From Syntrophomonadaceae bacterium (GTDB lineage Bacteria; Bacillota; Dethiobacteria; DTU022), in assembly GCA_003552365.1 (NCBI GenBank), contig PUKR01000268.1, positions 1 to 14,596 of the forward strand: a stretch of DNA of 14,596 bases, read 5' to 3'. Numbering within the stretch: the first letter of the stretch is position 1; every line of letters begins with the position of its first letter. The translations under genes and the position numbers were made by a program. The notes below the pieces were generated by a model. It ran no database searches, was not told the DNA's origin, and worked only from the letters and a program-made list of their open reading frames with translations. Below are positions 1 to 6,773 of this stretch, in pieces.

Positions 1-898
1 CTTCTTCGAGGGATTTTTTGCCAAGGTTACGTACTTTCATCATTTCTTCTTCAGGTTTGCGCACAAGTTCAGCGACAGTATTAATTCCTGCGCGTTTTAA
101 ACAGTTATAGGATCGCACCGAAAGGTCAAGTTCTTCAATGGTCATTTCAAGGATACGCTCAAGATCTTCTTCTTTACGATCGGATGTAATCTCAACTTCA
201 TCAACCTGTTCAGTAAGGTTGATAAACAGTTCAATATGGGTGTTTAAAATTTTGGCAGCCAGGCTTACTGCTTCATCAGGACGGATGCTGCCATCAGTCC
301 AGATTTCAAGGGTCAGCTTGTCATAATCAGTAATCTGGCCTACCCTGGTATTTTCAACCTGGTAATTAACCTTTCGAATCGGTGAAAACATCGAATCAAC
401 CGGAATCACTCCAATCGGCTGCTGCGGAAGCTTATTACGCTCGGCAGGCACATAACCCCGACCGTTAACGGCAGCCATTTCCATGTACAACCGCGAATTT
501 TCTTCCAGTGTACAGATATAATGATCCTCGTTCAAAACTTCAACATCGGAAGGCGCTTTTATATCCTTTGCTTTTACAGTTCCGGCTTGATCGGTATCAA
601 TGACTAGAGTCTGCGGCTCTTCCGTGTGTATTTTTAAAGAAACTGCTTTTAAATTTAATATTATCTCGATTGTATCCTCCAAAACCCCGGGGAGGTTTGA
701 AAATTCATGCAGCGCGCCATCGAATTTTACGCTGGTAATTGCTGCTCCCGGAAGGGAAGATAACAATATTCTTCTCAATGCATTGCCCAGGGTTGTGCCG
801 TAGCCTCTTTCCAGAGGCTCTGCTACAAACTGGCCGTAATTATTCTGTTCATCTTTTTTCGTATACTCTATTTTCGGCTTTTCTATTTCAATTGACAT
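1..898 (-). CDS. rpoA: DNA-directed RNA polymerase subunit alpha (3' end cut by the window)
   Basis: The alpha subunit dimerises to start assembly of RNA polymerase, and its C-terminal domain contacts UP elements and activators. Read on the minus strand from the ATG at 898, the frame stays open for 299 residues to the window edge, so only about the last 15 to 20 residues of a normal ~315-residue protein are missing. The N-terminal domain (about 1-228) contains GNALRRILLSS at 38-48 and VENTRVGQ at 181-188. An acidic linker (about 229-248) leads to the C-terminal domain. There LDLSVRSYNCLKRAGI (257-272) carries Arg262, which aligns with the DNA-binding Arg265 of E. coli, followed by VRNLGKKSLEE at the cut end. 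The start is secure because an in-frame TAA lies eight codons upstream with no usable start between. The ribosome binding site GAGGAGGG lies a long 15 bases from the ATG. It is the last gene seen of the alpha block. Confidence 0.98.
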   Translation of the reverse strand, partial: MSIEIEKPKIEYTKKDEQNNYGQFVAEPLERGYGTTLGNALRRILLSSLPGAAITSVKFDGALHEFSNLPGVLEDTIEIILNLKAVSLKIHTEEPQTLVIDTDQAGTVKAKDIKAPSDVEVLNEDHYICTLEENSRLYMEMAAVNGRGYVPAERNKLPQQPIGVIPVDSMFSPIRKVNYQVENTRVGQITDYDKLTLEIWTDGSIRPDEAVSLAAKILNTHIELFINLTEQVDEVEITSDRKEEDLERILEMTIEELDLSVRSYNCLKRAGINTVAELVRKPEEEMMKVRNLGKKSLEE

Positions 899-911
899 AG
901 TACTCTTTTTT

Positions 912-938
912 ACCCTCCTCGCTTAATATATTGAGGGT
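912..938 (-). promoter_or_regulatory. Possible hairpin over the rpoA ribosome binding site
   Basis: Within the 51-base rpsD-rpoA spacer, the minus strand reads ACCCTC, a 15-base loop, then GAGGGT, a perfect 6-bp inverted repeat. The 3' arm contains most of the GAGGAGGG ribosome binding site of rpoA, so folding would hide it. The sequence is seen directly; a regulatory role is inference. A 6-bp stem with a 15-base loop is only marginally stable. Confidence 0.35.
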
Positions 939-949
939 GCATTGTTCAA

Positions 950-1576
950 TTACCGGGAATAAAGCTCCACAATAAGGTGTTCGACTACCGGTACATCTAT
1001 TTCATCACGCATTGGGATCCTTAAAATCCGACCCTGAAGTTTTTCGTGATCAACTTCAAGCCAATCAGGAGTACCCTGCTGCTCTCTTGTTTCTGCAATT
1101 TCTTTAAATACCGGTTTGCTTTTCCTGTTTTCCCGGACAGCAACAACATCACCAGCCCTTACCAGGTAAGAGGGAATATCAACCTTACGCCCGTTCACCT
1201 CGTAATGCCCATGGACAATCAGCTGTCTCGCTTCAGCACGAGATCTGGCCAGCCCCAACCTAAAAATAACATTATCCAGGCGGCTTTCCAGCAACTGAAG
1301 CAGTATCTCACCGGTAACGCCCCTGCGCCGGTCAGCTTCTTTAAAATAACGACGGAATTGTTTTTCCTTTATTCCGTATATCCGGCGTGCTTTCTGTTTT
1401 TCACGAAGCTGCTGGCCATATTCAGAAAACTTTTGGCGGGCCTGCCCATGTTCTCCCGGAGGGTAAGCATGACGCACTACTCCACATTTATCAGAAAAAC
1501 AGCGATCACCCTTAAGGTATAGTTTATCTCTTTCTCTGCGGCATAAACGACAAACCGCTTCTGTATGGCGTCCCAT
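950..1576 (-). CDS. rpsD: 30S ribosomal protein S4
   Basis: S4 is a primary 16S rRNA binder that nucleates assembly of the 30S body and helps form the mRNA entry channel; in many bacteria it also represses its own operon. The 208-residue protein has the usual length. Its N-terminal region has four cysteines (C9, C12, C26, C31) spaced as in the zinc-binding form of S4. The S4 RNA-binding domain covers about residues 98-155, beginning SRLDNVIFRLGLARSR. The ATG at 1576 is forced, because the codon directly before it is an in-frame TAA. The ribosome binding site AAAGGAGGTG is strong but sits 15 bases from the ATG, an unusually long spacer. It lies between rpsK and rpoA, the standard alpha-block position. 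Confidence 0.98.
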   Translation of the reverse strand: MGRHTEAVCRLCRRERDKLYLKGDRCFSDKCGVVRHAYPPGEHGQARQKFSEYGQQLREKQKARRIYGIKEKQFRRYFKEADRRRGVTGEILLQLLESRLDNVIFRLGLARSRAEARQLIVHGHYEVNGRKVDIPSYLVRAGDVVAVRENRKSKPVFKEIAETREQQGTPDWLEVDHEKLQGRILRIPMRDEIDVPVVEHLIVELYSR

Positions 1577-1609
1577 TTAACTAATGTTACACCTCCTTTA
1601 TTAAAGTAA

Positions 1610-2005
1610 TTAAACTCTTCGTCTTTTTGGCGGCCGGCATCCATTATGTGGAATTGGCGTTACATCTCTAATTGCATTAACTTCCAGGCCTGCAGCCTGT
1701 AATGAACGTATAGCCGCTTCCCGTCCGGCGCCCGGTCCTTTAACATAAACTTCAATCTGCCTCATACCGTGATCGGTAGCCGCTTTTGCCGCAGTTTCAG
1801 CAGCAAGCTGAGCGGCAAATGGTGTGGATTTTCGCGAACCTTTAAACCCAACATTGCCGGCGCTGGACCAGGATATACCGTTGCCATCCATATCTGTTAT
1901 ATTGATAAAAGTATTATTAAATGTTGATCTAATATGAGCAACCCCGCGCTCTATATTTTTTTTCTCCTTGCGCTTTGTGCGGGTAGTTCTCTTTTTCTTA
2001 ACCAA
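1610..2005 (-). CDS. rpsK: 30S ribosomal protein S11
   Basis: S11 sits on the 30S platform near the E site and helps position mRNA and tRNA. The 131-residue product is of normal length, with a lysine/arginine-rich N-terminus, the core segment ARIRSTFNN-like (AHIRSTFNNTFINITD, 23-38), a GPGAGRE loop near 90-96 and the invariant basic tail GCRPPKRRRV (122-131). The start is TTG at 2005, preceded by GGGAGG about 12 bases upstream; no ATG is placed to replace it without losing the conserved N-terminus. It follows rpsM by 31 bases and precedes rpsD by 33 bases. Confidence 0.98.
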   Translation of the reverse strand: MVKKKRTTRTKRKEKKNIERGVAHIRSTFNNTFINITDMDGNGISWSSAGNVGFKGSRKSTPFAAQLAAETAAKAATDHGMRQIEVYVKGPGAGREAAIRSLQAAGLEVNAIRDVTPIPHNGCRPPKRRRV

Positions 2006-2036
2006 TTTACCCTAATTCCTCCCTTCTGCTAATTTT

Positions 2037-2408
2037 TTACTTCTTACGACGTACTCCCACAGTTTTGCGCGGACCCTTGCGGCCCCTGGCATTGTTTTTG
2101 GTTTTCTGCCCCCGGACCGGTAAGCCGCGCCGGTGCCTGATGCCGCGGTAACTATTGATTTCAACCAGTCTTTTAATATTCATGGCAACTTCCCGACGCA
2201 AGTCGCCTTCAACATTATAGTTTTTGTCGATAAATTCTCGCAGCCGCCCCAGTTCATCCTCGGTCAAATCTCGCACTCTAGTTTCTGAACTAATACCGGT
2301 ATGCGAAAGAATCGACACTGCTCTGCTTTTGCCAATCCCATAGATATAGCTTAAAGCTACCTCTACTCTTTTTTCACGCGGTAAGTCTACACCTGCAATC
2401 CTGGCCAA
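2037..2408 (-). CDS. rpsM: 30S ribosomal protein S13
   Basis: S13 lies in the 30S head, forms intersubunit bridges with the 50S subunit, and its C-terminal tail touches P-site tRNA. The 123-residue sequence begins MARIAGVDLPREKRVEVAL, includes the helix-turn motif GIGKSRA (24-30), and ends in the basic tail RGQKTKNNARGRKGPRK followed by TVGVRRKK. The start is TTG at 2408, eight bases after a strong AAGGAGGTG. It opens the alpha block after an 82-base spacer from rpmJ, one of the larger gaps here; that spacer holds no convincing promoter or terminator. Confidence 0.98.
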   Translation of the reverse strand: MARIAGVDLPREKRVEVALSYIYGIGKSRAVSILSHTGISSETRVRDLTEDELGRLREFIDKNYNVEGDLRREVAMNIKRLVEINSYRGIRHRRGLPVRGQKTKNNARGRKGPRKTVGVRRKK

Positions 2409-2490
2409 TCGTTTAACACCTCCTTGAGGATAATCCCCCCGTTAGTTTCCTGTCATAAATATAAAGTCTCCTCAACCCGGGCTCCAAGTC

Positions 2491-2604
2491 TTAGCCCTGC
2501 CTTTGTTTATGCTTTGGATTTTGACAAATAACAACTACTTCGCCCTTGCGCCTGATCACCTTGCACTTTTCACAAATCTTTTTTACAGAGGGCCTTACCT
2601 TCAT
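2491..2604 (-). CDS. rpmJ: 50S ribosomal protein L36
   Basis: L36 is the smallest ribosomal protein; it binds 23S rRNA at the base of the L7/L12 stalk region and stabilises large-subunit structure. Reading the minus strand gives a 37-residue frame from ATG at 2604 to TAA at 2491, beginning MKVRPSVKKICEKCKVIRRK and ending QNPKHKQRQG. The zinc-ribbon ligands C11, C14, C27 and H32 are all present, so this is the zinc-binding (C+) form. The ribosome binding site AAGGAGGT lies about nine bases upstream and overlaps the TAA stop of infA, suggesting coupled translation. The gene is short enough to be missed by length filters, but the family match is unmistakable. Confidence 0.98.
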   Translation of the reverse strand: MKVRPSVKKICEKCKVIRRKGEVVVICQNPKHKQRQG

Positions 2605-2618
2605 CCCAGCAAACCTCC

Positions 2619-2840
2619 TTACTTATAGCGGTAGGTAATGCGCCCCCGAGTTAAATCGTAAGGCGACAACTCCACCAAAACCCGGTCACCCGGTAGAATG
2701 CGTATAAAATTCATCCGGATTTTACCGGATACATGAGCCAAAATCTTGTGCCCGTTTTTTAATTCAACCCGGAACATGGCATTTGGAAGTGGCTCAACAA
2801 CGGTCCCTTCAACTTCAACAACATCTTTTTTCTTACCCAT
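2619..2840 (-). CDS. infA: Translation initiation factor IF-1
   Basis: IF-1 binds the 30S A site during initiation and works with IF-2 and IF-3 to select the start codon and initiator tRNA. The 73-residue product is a single S1-type OB-fold, with the hallmark stretches EVEGTVVEPLPNAMFRVEL (9-27), HVSGKIRMNFIRILPGD (37-53) and the C-terminal SPYDLTRGRITYRYK. The N-terminus is one residue longer than in many homologues. The ATG at 2840 is preceded by AGGAGG with a 13-base spacer, and no other in-frame start lies nearby. The gene begins eight bases after the KOW-domain gene ends, so its ribosome binding site lies within that gene. Confidence 0.98.
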   Translation of the reverse strand: MGKKKDVVEVEGTVVEPLPNAMFRVELKNGHKILAHVSGKIRMNFIRILPGDRVLVELSPYDLTRGRITYRYK

Positions 2841-2848
2841 GTTACCAG

Positions 2849-3136
2849 TTAATCCTCCTCTTCGGGAACCTCGGTTACCGGTACTAACTCTTTCAAATAC
2901 TCAATTACCTTCTGGTCATTCAATTTCCCGGATTTAACTAATTCTTCGATATCGATCCTGCGCTCATATTGCTGCAAATGGATTTTATTTTTCTTTTTTG
3001 GCCTGGAAACCGGCCGGTTGCGCCCGTTAACCAGGTAAACATATTTATCATCTATTTCACGGAGCACCAGGTAATGAGCATTTTTATCGCGGCCGGCCAG
3101 AGAACGCACCAGTTGCCCCGGTTTTAATTCTACCAA
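2849..3136 (-). CDS. KOW-domain RNA-binding protein, L14e/L6e-like
   Basis: This is a small 95-residue basic protein of the family placed between map and infA in many Bacillota (B. subtilis YbzG occupies the same position). Residues about 5-35 form a KOW-like motif (GQLVRSLAGRDKNAHYLVL), the fold of the L14e/L27e ribosomal proteins. A lysine-rich patch PKKKNKIHLQ (46-55) follows. The tail is acidic (TEVPEEED). An RNA-binding or ribosome-associated role is inferred from fold and context; its precise function is not established to my knowledge. The start is TTG at 3136, seven bases after GGGAGG, and that ribosome binding site is fused to the TAA stop of map. A structural paralogue of a ribosomal protein cannot be excluded. 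Confidence 0.85.
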   Translation of the reverse strand: MVELKPGQLVRSLAGRDKNAHYLVLREIDDKYVYLVNGRNRPVSRPKKKNKIHLQQYERRIDIEELVKSGKLNDQKVIEYLKELVPVTEVPEEED

Positions 3137-3149
3137 AGCTCTGCCTCCC

Positions 3150-3905
3150 TTAACTTTGCTGGGGAGATGTCAATACTTCGGGTCCGTTCTCCCCCAGCGC
3201 TACCGTATGTTCAAAGTGAGCGGAAAGGCTGCCATCGCTGGTAACCACCGTCCACTGGTCATTCATAACCTCCACTTCCCAGCTGCCGCTGTTCACCATA
3301 GGCTCTATAGCCAGTACAATCCCTGGTTGCAGCAGGGGGCCGCGGCCGGGAGGCCCGAAATTGGGAACCTGGGGGTCTTCATGCATATCTTCACCAATAC
3401 CGTGCCCAACGTAACTACGAACCACCGAAAATGAATAACTTTCCACGTAACTCTGGACCGCATATGAAAGGTCAGATAATCTCTTGCCGCTTTGCATGGC
3501 CTCAATGGCTTTATATAAGGAATTCCTGGTAACATCAATTAATTTCCGGGCTTCTTCAGAAATCCTGCCCACACTAAAAGTAGCGGCGGCATCCCCATAA
3601 TATCCATTTAACCTGACACCTACATCAATGCTGATTATATCGCCCTCTTGCAATCTTCGCAAGCCGGGAATTCCGTGCACTACTTCATTATTGATAGAAG
3701 CGCATATCGAAGCCGGGAAATTGTGATACCCTAAAAAAGCCGGTTCCCCACCGTGCTTGCGGATACACTTTTCCGCAATTTTATCCAACTTGCCGGTAGT
3801 AACCCCGATATCTATAGCCCGCCCCATTTCGTGAAGCGCTTCAGCGACTACCTTTCCCGATTCTTTCATCAACTGGATTTCCCGTGTTGACTTAAATTTA
3901 ATCAT
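3150..3905 (-). CDS. map: Methionine aminopeptidase, type I
   Basis: The enzyme removes the initiator methionine from nascent proteins after deformylation, using a two-metal centre in the cytoplasm. The 251-residue length fits the bacterial type I family without an N-terminal extension. The five metal ligands and the substrate histidine are all visible: H77 (NNEVVHGIP), D94 (ISIDVGV), D105 (YYGDAAAT), H168 (GHGIGEDMHEDP), E201 (AIEPM) and E232 (HFEHTVAL). H77 corresponds to the catalytic His79 of E. coli. The ATG at 3905 is preceded by AAAAGGAT, a weaker ribosome binding site than its neighbours have. It follows secY by only 27 bases, leaving no room for adk, which separates these two genes in most Bacillota. 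Confidence 0.97.
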   Translation of the reverse strand: MIKFKSTREIQLMKESGKVVAEALHEMGRAIDIGVTTGKLDKIAEKCIRKHGGEPAFLGYHNFPASICASINNEVVHGIPGLRRLQEGDIISIDVGVRLNGYYGDAAATFSVGRISEEARKLIDVTRNSLYKAIEAMQSGKRLSDLSYAVQSYVESYSFSVVRSYVGHGIGEDMHEDPQVPNFGPPGRGPLLQPGIVLAIEPMVNSGSWEVEVMNDQWTVVTSDGSLSAHFEHTVALGENGPEVLTSPQQS

Positions 3906-3932
3906 ATTATCCTTTTCTATCTCAAAGCATTG

Positions 3933-5189
3933 TTATTTCATAAATCCACGATAACTGCGCATCAACATATGGCTTTCAATTTGTTTGAATGTTTCCAGCG
4001 ACACACCAACTACAATAATTAACCCGGTTCCGCCAAATATAATGCTCATCCCGGTTAATCTTTCCAGTATAATCGGAGACACAGCCACAAAGGCCAGGGC
4101 AAAAGCTCCCACCGTAGTCAGCCTCGATGTCACCCGGGCCAGGTAATCGGCAGTGGGTCTTCCAGGGCGTAAACCCGGGATAAACCCGCCGTATTTCTTG
4201 ATATTACCGGCCACCGTAAAAGGATCAAACTGAACCGCGGTATAAAAGAAAGTAAACAGGATTATTAATAGCATGTATAAAAGTATGTTCAGGTTGGTGC
4301 CCCAGCTCAGGCTGTGAGCGATGCTTTGCGCCACCGGATGCTGAATAAAGCTAACCATTGTCTGCGGAAAGCTCAAAATAACCGAGGCGAAAATAACCGG
4401 AATCACACCTGCCTGGTTAACCTTCATCGGAATATGGGTCGCCTGGCCGCCATACATTTTGCGGCCAACCACACGCTTGCTGTACTGCACATTAATTTTG
4501 CGCCTTCCCTGGTCCAAACCAATGATACCAAGAATCAATAAGAGCAAAATTGCAGCCACAATGATAATTACCGGCATACCTACTTCACCGAAACGATACT
4601 GCTCGGCAATCATAGCTATCCCCATGGGGAATCCGGCCACAATCCCGGCAAAAATGATCAGTGAAATCCCGTTTCCGATACCCTTTTCGGTAATTAACTC
4701 ACCCATCCACATCAGAAATGCAGTTCCAGCGGTAAGAGCGATAATTATGGTGATGTAAGAAAGCAGAGTCCTGTCAACCACGGCTTCACCGGCAATTACC
4801 GTAGACAAGCCCAGCGCCTGAATAAGGGCGATCACAATAGTCCCGTAACGGGTAATCTGGGTGATTTTCTTTTTCCCTTCCGGACCTTCCTGGCTCCATT
4901 CCTTTAACTTGGGAATTACTATCGTTAAAAGGTTCATAATAATTGAGGCATTAATGTACGGCATAATCCCCAGGGCAAAAATGGTAAAGTTAGCCAGGTT
5001 ACCGCCTCCAATAATATTGACAAAACCAAAGATGGTATCCTCCTGGAAAAATTCAGCCAGCATCGTTGCATCCACACCCGGTACAGGTATGGCTGAACCA
5101 ACCCGGAAAACTACAAACATTGCCAGGGTAAAAAGTATCCGTTCTCTTAATTCTTTTATTCGCCATGCTGTACGAATTGTTTCCAGCAC
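3933..5189 (-). CDS. secY: Preprotein translocase subunit SecY
   Basis: SecY is the membrane channel of the general secretion pathway; with SecE and SecG it passes unfolded proteins across or into the membrane, driven by SecA or the ribosome. The 418-residue product shows ten hydrophobic segments, the first at about 18-36 and the last at about 381-398. Family signatures include GELITEKGIGNGISL (163-177), the basic cytoplasmic loop GRRKINVQYSKR (228-239), and GGFIPGLRPGRPTADYL (334-350). The start is GTG at 5189, directly abutting the TAA of rplO with no spacer, so its ribosome binding site (AGAGGTGAT) lies inside the end of rplO. This is strong evidence for coupled translation. The rplO-secY order is the standard end of the spc block. 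Confidence 0.98.
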   Translation of the reverse strand: MLETIRTAWRIKELRERILFTLAMFVVFRVGSAIPVPGVDATMLAEFFQEDTIFGFVNIIGGGNLANFTIFALGIMPYINASIIMNLLTIVIPKLKEWSQEGPEGKKKITQITRYGTIVIALIQALGLSTVIAGEAVVDRTLLSYITIIIALTAGTAFLMWMGELITEKGIGNGISLIIFAGIVAGFPMGIAMIAEQYRFGEVGMPVIIIVAAILLLLILGIIGLDQGRRKINVQYSKRVVGRKMYGGQATHIPMKVNQAGVIPVIFASVILSFPQTMVSFIQHPVAQSIAHSLSWGTNLNILLYMLLIILFTFFYTAVQFDPFTVAGNIKKYGGFIPGLRPGRPTADYLARVTSRLTTVGAFALAFVAVSPIILERLTGMSIIFGGTGLIIVVGVSLETFKQIESHMLMRSYRGFMK

Positions 5190-5630
5190 TTAAATCACCT
5201 CTGCCTTCCCACCGGCTGCTTCTATTTTTGCCTGGGCCTGGCTGCTAAAGCTATGGGCACACACTTCCAGTTTGCGATCAAGCTCACCATCACCAAGCAC
5301 CTTCAGGGGATCGCGGAGATTTTTTAGCATGCCCGCTTCCAATAAAAGTTCCGGGGTTACCTTGGTTCCTTCTTCAAATACGTTGAGATCACCTATGTTA
5401 ATGATATTCCATTTTTTCTTGAATATATTTTTAAAACCGCGTTTAGGCAGACGCTGAAAATAAGGCATTTGGCCGCCTTCAAATCCGGGCTTGATTCCGG
5501 ATCCTGAACGTGCTTTTTGACCTTTTTGTCCTCTACCGGATGTTTTACCCATCCCCGAAGACATACCCCTGCCTTTACGTTTAGCCACTTGCTTGGCTCC
5601 CTCAGGAGGCCTTAATTCGTGTAAACGCAA
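5190..5630 (-). CDS. rplO: 50S ribosomal protein L15
   Basis: L15 is a late-assembly 23S rRNA binder that ties together several domains of the large subunit. The 146-residue product has the typical long, glycine- and basic-rich N-terminal arm with GRGMSSGMGKTSGRGQKG (21-38), followed by the globular domain and the C-terminal AQAKIEAAGGKAEV typical of the family. It begins MRLHELRPPEGA. The start is TTG at 5630, seven bases after GGGAGGTG, which is a near-ideal spacing. The gene ends on the base adjacent to the secY start codon. Confidence 0.98.
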   Translation of the reverse strand: MRLHELRPPEGAKQVAKRKGRGMSSGMGKTSGRGQKGQKARSGSGIKPGFEGGQMPYFQRLPKRGFKNIFKKKWNIINIGDLNVFEEGTKVTPELLLEAGMLKNLRDPLKVLGDGELDRKLEVCAHSFSSQAQAKIEAAGGKAEVI

Positions 5631-5664
5631 CAGGTTACACCTCCCTTTTAGAACACTTCTCTAT

Positions 5665-5853
5665 TTAAGAACTTGTATCAACGTTGACCAGGTGATTAAC
5701 AGCGTTAACCATACCCCTGATAACTTCGTCATCCTTGTGCTCGACAGTCTGACCGATCTTTTTTAAACCAAGGGCTTCCACCGTGCGGCGGTGCTTTTTA
5801 TTACGACCAAGCGGACTGCGAACCAGGGTGACCATTATTTTTTTCTTTGCCAT
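5665..5853 (-). CDS. rpmD: 50S ribosomal protein L30
   Basis: L30 is a small late-binding protein of the large subunit. The 62-residue product matches the short bacterial form: MAKKKIMVTLVRSPLGR at the N-terminus, then HRRTVEALGLKKIGQTV and VNAVNHLVNV. I place the start at the ATG at 5853, because TAAGGAG lies 11 bases upstream. A TTG three codons earlier (5862) would sit only two bases from that site and is less likely. The ribosome binding site overlaps the stop codon of rpsE. Confidence 0.96.
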   Translation of the reverse strand: MAKKKIMVTLVRSPLGRNKKHRRTVEALGLKKIGQTVEHKDDEVIRGMVNAVNHLVNVDTSS

Positions 5854-5868
5854 CGCTTTCAACTCTCC

Positions 5869-6366
5869 TTAGCTGAGCAGCTTTTCCACTTCTATTCCGC
5901 GCAAAGAACTTACCTTTTCCGCCTGCTTAAGCGATTTCAAGCCTTCCATGGTAGCATTAACAATATTTATTGCATTATCGGAGCCGAGAGACTTGGTCAA
6001 TACATCCCTGACACCGGCCGATTCCAGGACCGCACGCACCGGCCCACCGGCAATAACCCCGGTACCTTCGGAAGCCGGTTTAAGCAGCACTTTCCCTGCT
6101 CCAAATCGACCTACAACTTCATGGGTAATTGTAGTCTCAGACATCGGCACCCTGATCAAATTCTTCTTGGCATTTTCGATGCCCTTCCGAATAGCTTCAG
6201 GTACCTCACCGGCTTTACCCATTCCTGCGCCGACTACACCATTTTCATCGCCGACAACAACCAGGGCACTAAAGCTAAAACGGCGTCCACCCTTGACTAC
6301 CTTGGCCACGCGGTTGACCTTAACTACTTTTTCTACCAGTTCCTGTGATGGTTCTATTTTTGACAC
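5869..6366 (-). CDS. rpsE: 30S ribosomal protein S5
   Basis: S5 lies at the mRNA entry side of the 30S subunit, contributes to helicase activity and decoding accuracy, and is the site of classical spectinomycin-resistance changes. The 165-residue sequence has the N-terminal double-stranded-RNA-binding-like domain with VNRVAKVVKGGRRFSF (17-32) and GAGMGKAGEVPEAIRKG, then the C-terminal domain with GTGVIAGGPVRAVLE and ALGS-like SLGSDNAINIVNAT. The GGRR loop at 26-29, the region tied to spectinomycin binding, is intact. The start is GTG at 6366 after GGGGGAA about nine bases upstream. It follows rplR by 18 bases. Confidence 0.98.
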   Translation of the reverse strand: MSKIEPSQELVEKVVKVNRVAKVVKGGRRFSFSALVVVGDENGVVGAGMGKAGEVPEAIRKGIENAKKNLIRVPMSETTITHEVVGRFGAGKVLLKPASEGTGVIAGGPVRAVLESAGVRDVLTKSLGSDNAINIVNATMEGLKSLKQAEKVSSLRGIEVEKLLS

Positions 6367-6384
6367 CCGTGCAATTCCCCCTTT

Positions 6385-6753
6385 CTAAAGATTTAACCCG
6401 GCTTCGCGGGCTCCATCAGCCAGCTCTTTTACTCTGCCGTGATAGAGGTAACCACCCCGGTCAAAAACTACATCTTTTATTCCCTGATCCACAGCACGGT
6501 TGGCAACTAAAGCCCCTACTTTGCGGGCTGCTTCACGGTTGCCACCATGGTCCAATTCTGAGCGCAACTGCGGATCCCGGGTAGATGCGGCAGCCAGGGT
6601 TTTACCTGATTGATCATCAATCACCTGGGCATAAATATGTTTGCTGCTGCGGAATACATTAAGCCGGGGACGCTCCGGGCTTCCACTTACTTTATTCCGG
6701 ACCCTGCGATGACGCCGCTTCCGGCTGATTTTACGAGTTTTTGCCTTAAGCAC
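6385..6753 (-). CDS. rplR: 50S ribosomal protein L18
   Basis: L18 binds 5S rRNA, together with L5 and L25-type proteins, and anchors it to the central protuberance. The 122-residue product opens with a strongly basic segment (KTRKISRKRRHRRVRNKVSG) and carries ERPRLNVFRSSKHIYAQVID and the family-defining end FDRGGYLYHGRVKELADGA. Length and sequence are normal. The start is GTG at 6753, seven bases after GGAGGTG. It lies between rplF (20 bases) and rpsE (18 bases). Confidence 0.98.
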   Translation of the reverse strand: MLKAKTRKISRKRRHRRVRNKVSGSPERPRLNVFRSSKHIYAQVIDDQSGKTLAAASTRDPQLRSELDHGGNREAARKVGALVANRAVDQGIKDVVFDRGGYLYHGRVKELADGAREAGLNL

Positions 6754-6773
6754 TATCCTACACCTCCAGGCGA

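Noticed and set aside
1046..1522. Plus-strand open frame of 158 codons opposite rpsD
   Set aside because: Opposite a complete S4 gene, with no family resemblance in its translation; explained by codon composition of the real gene.
5791..6348. Long plus-strand open frame opposite rpmD and rpsE (185 codons)
   Set aside because: It is a shadow of well-supported minus-strand ribosomal genes, has no ribosome binding site logic or recognisable family, and crosses two real genes.
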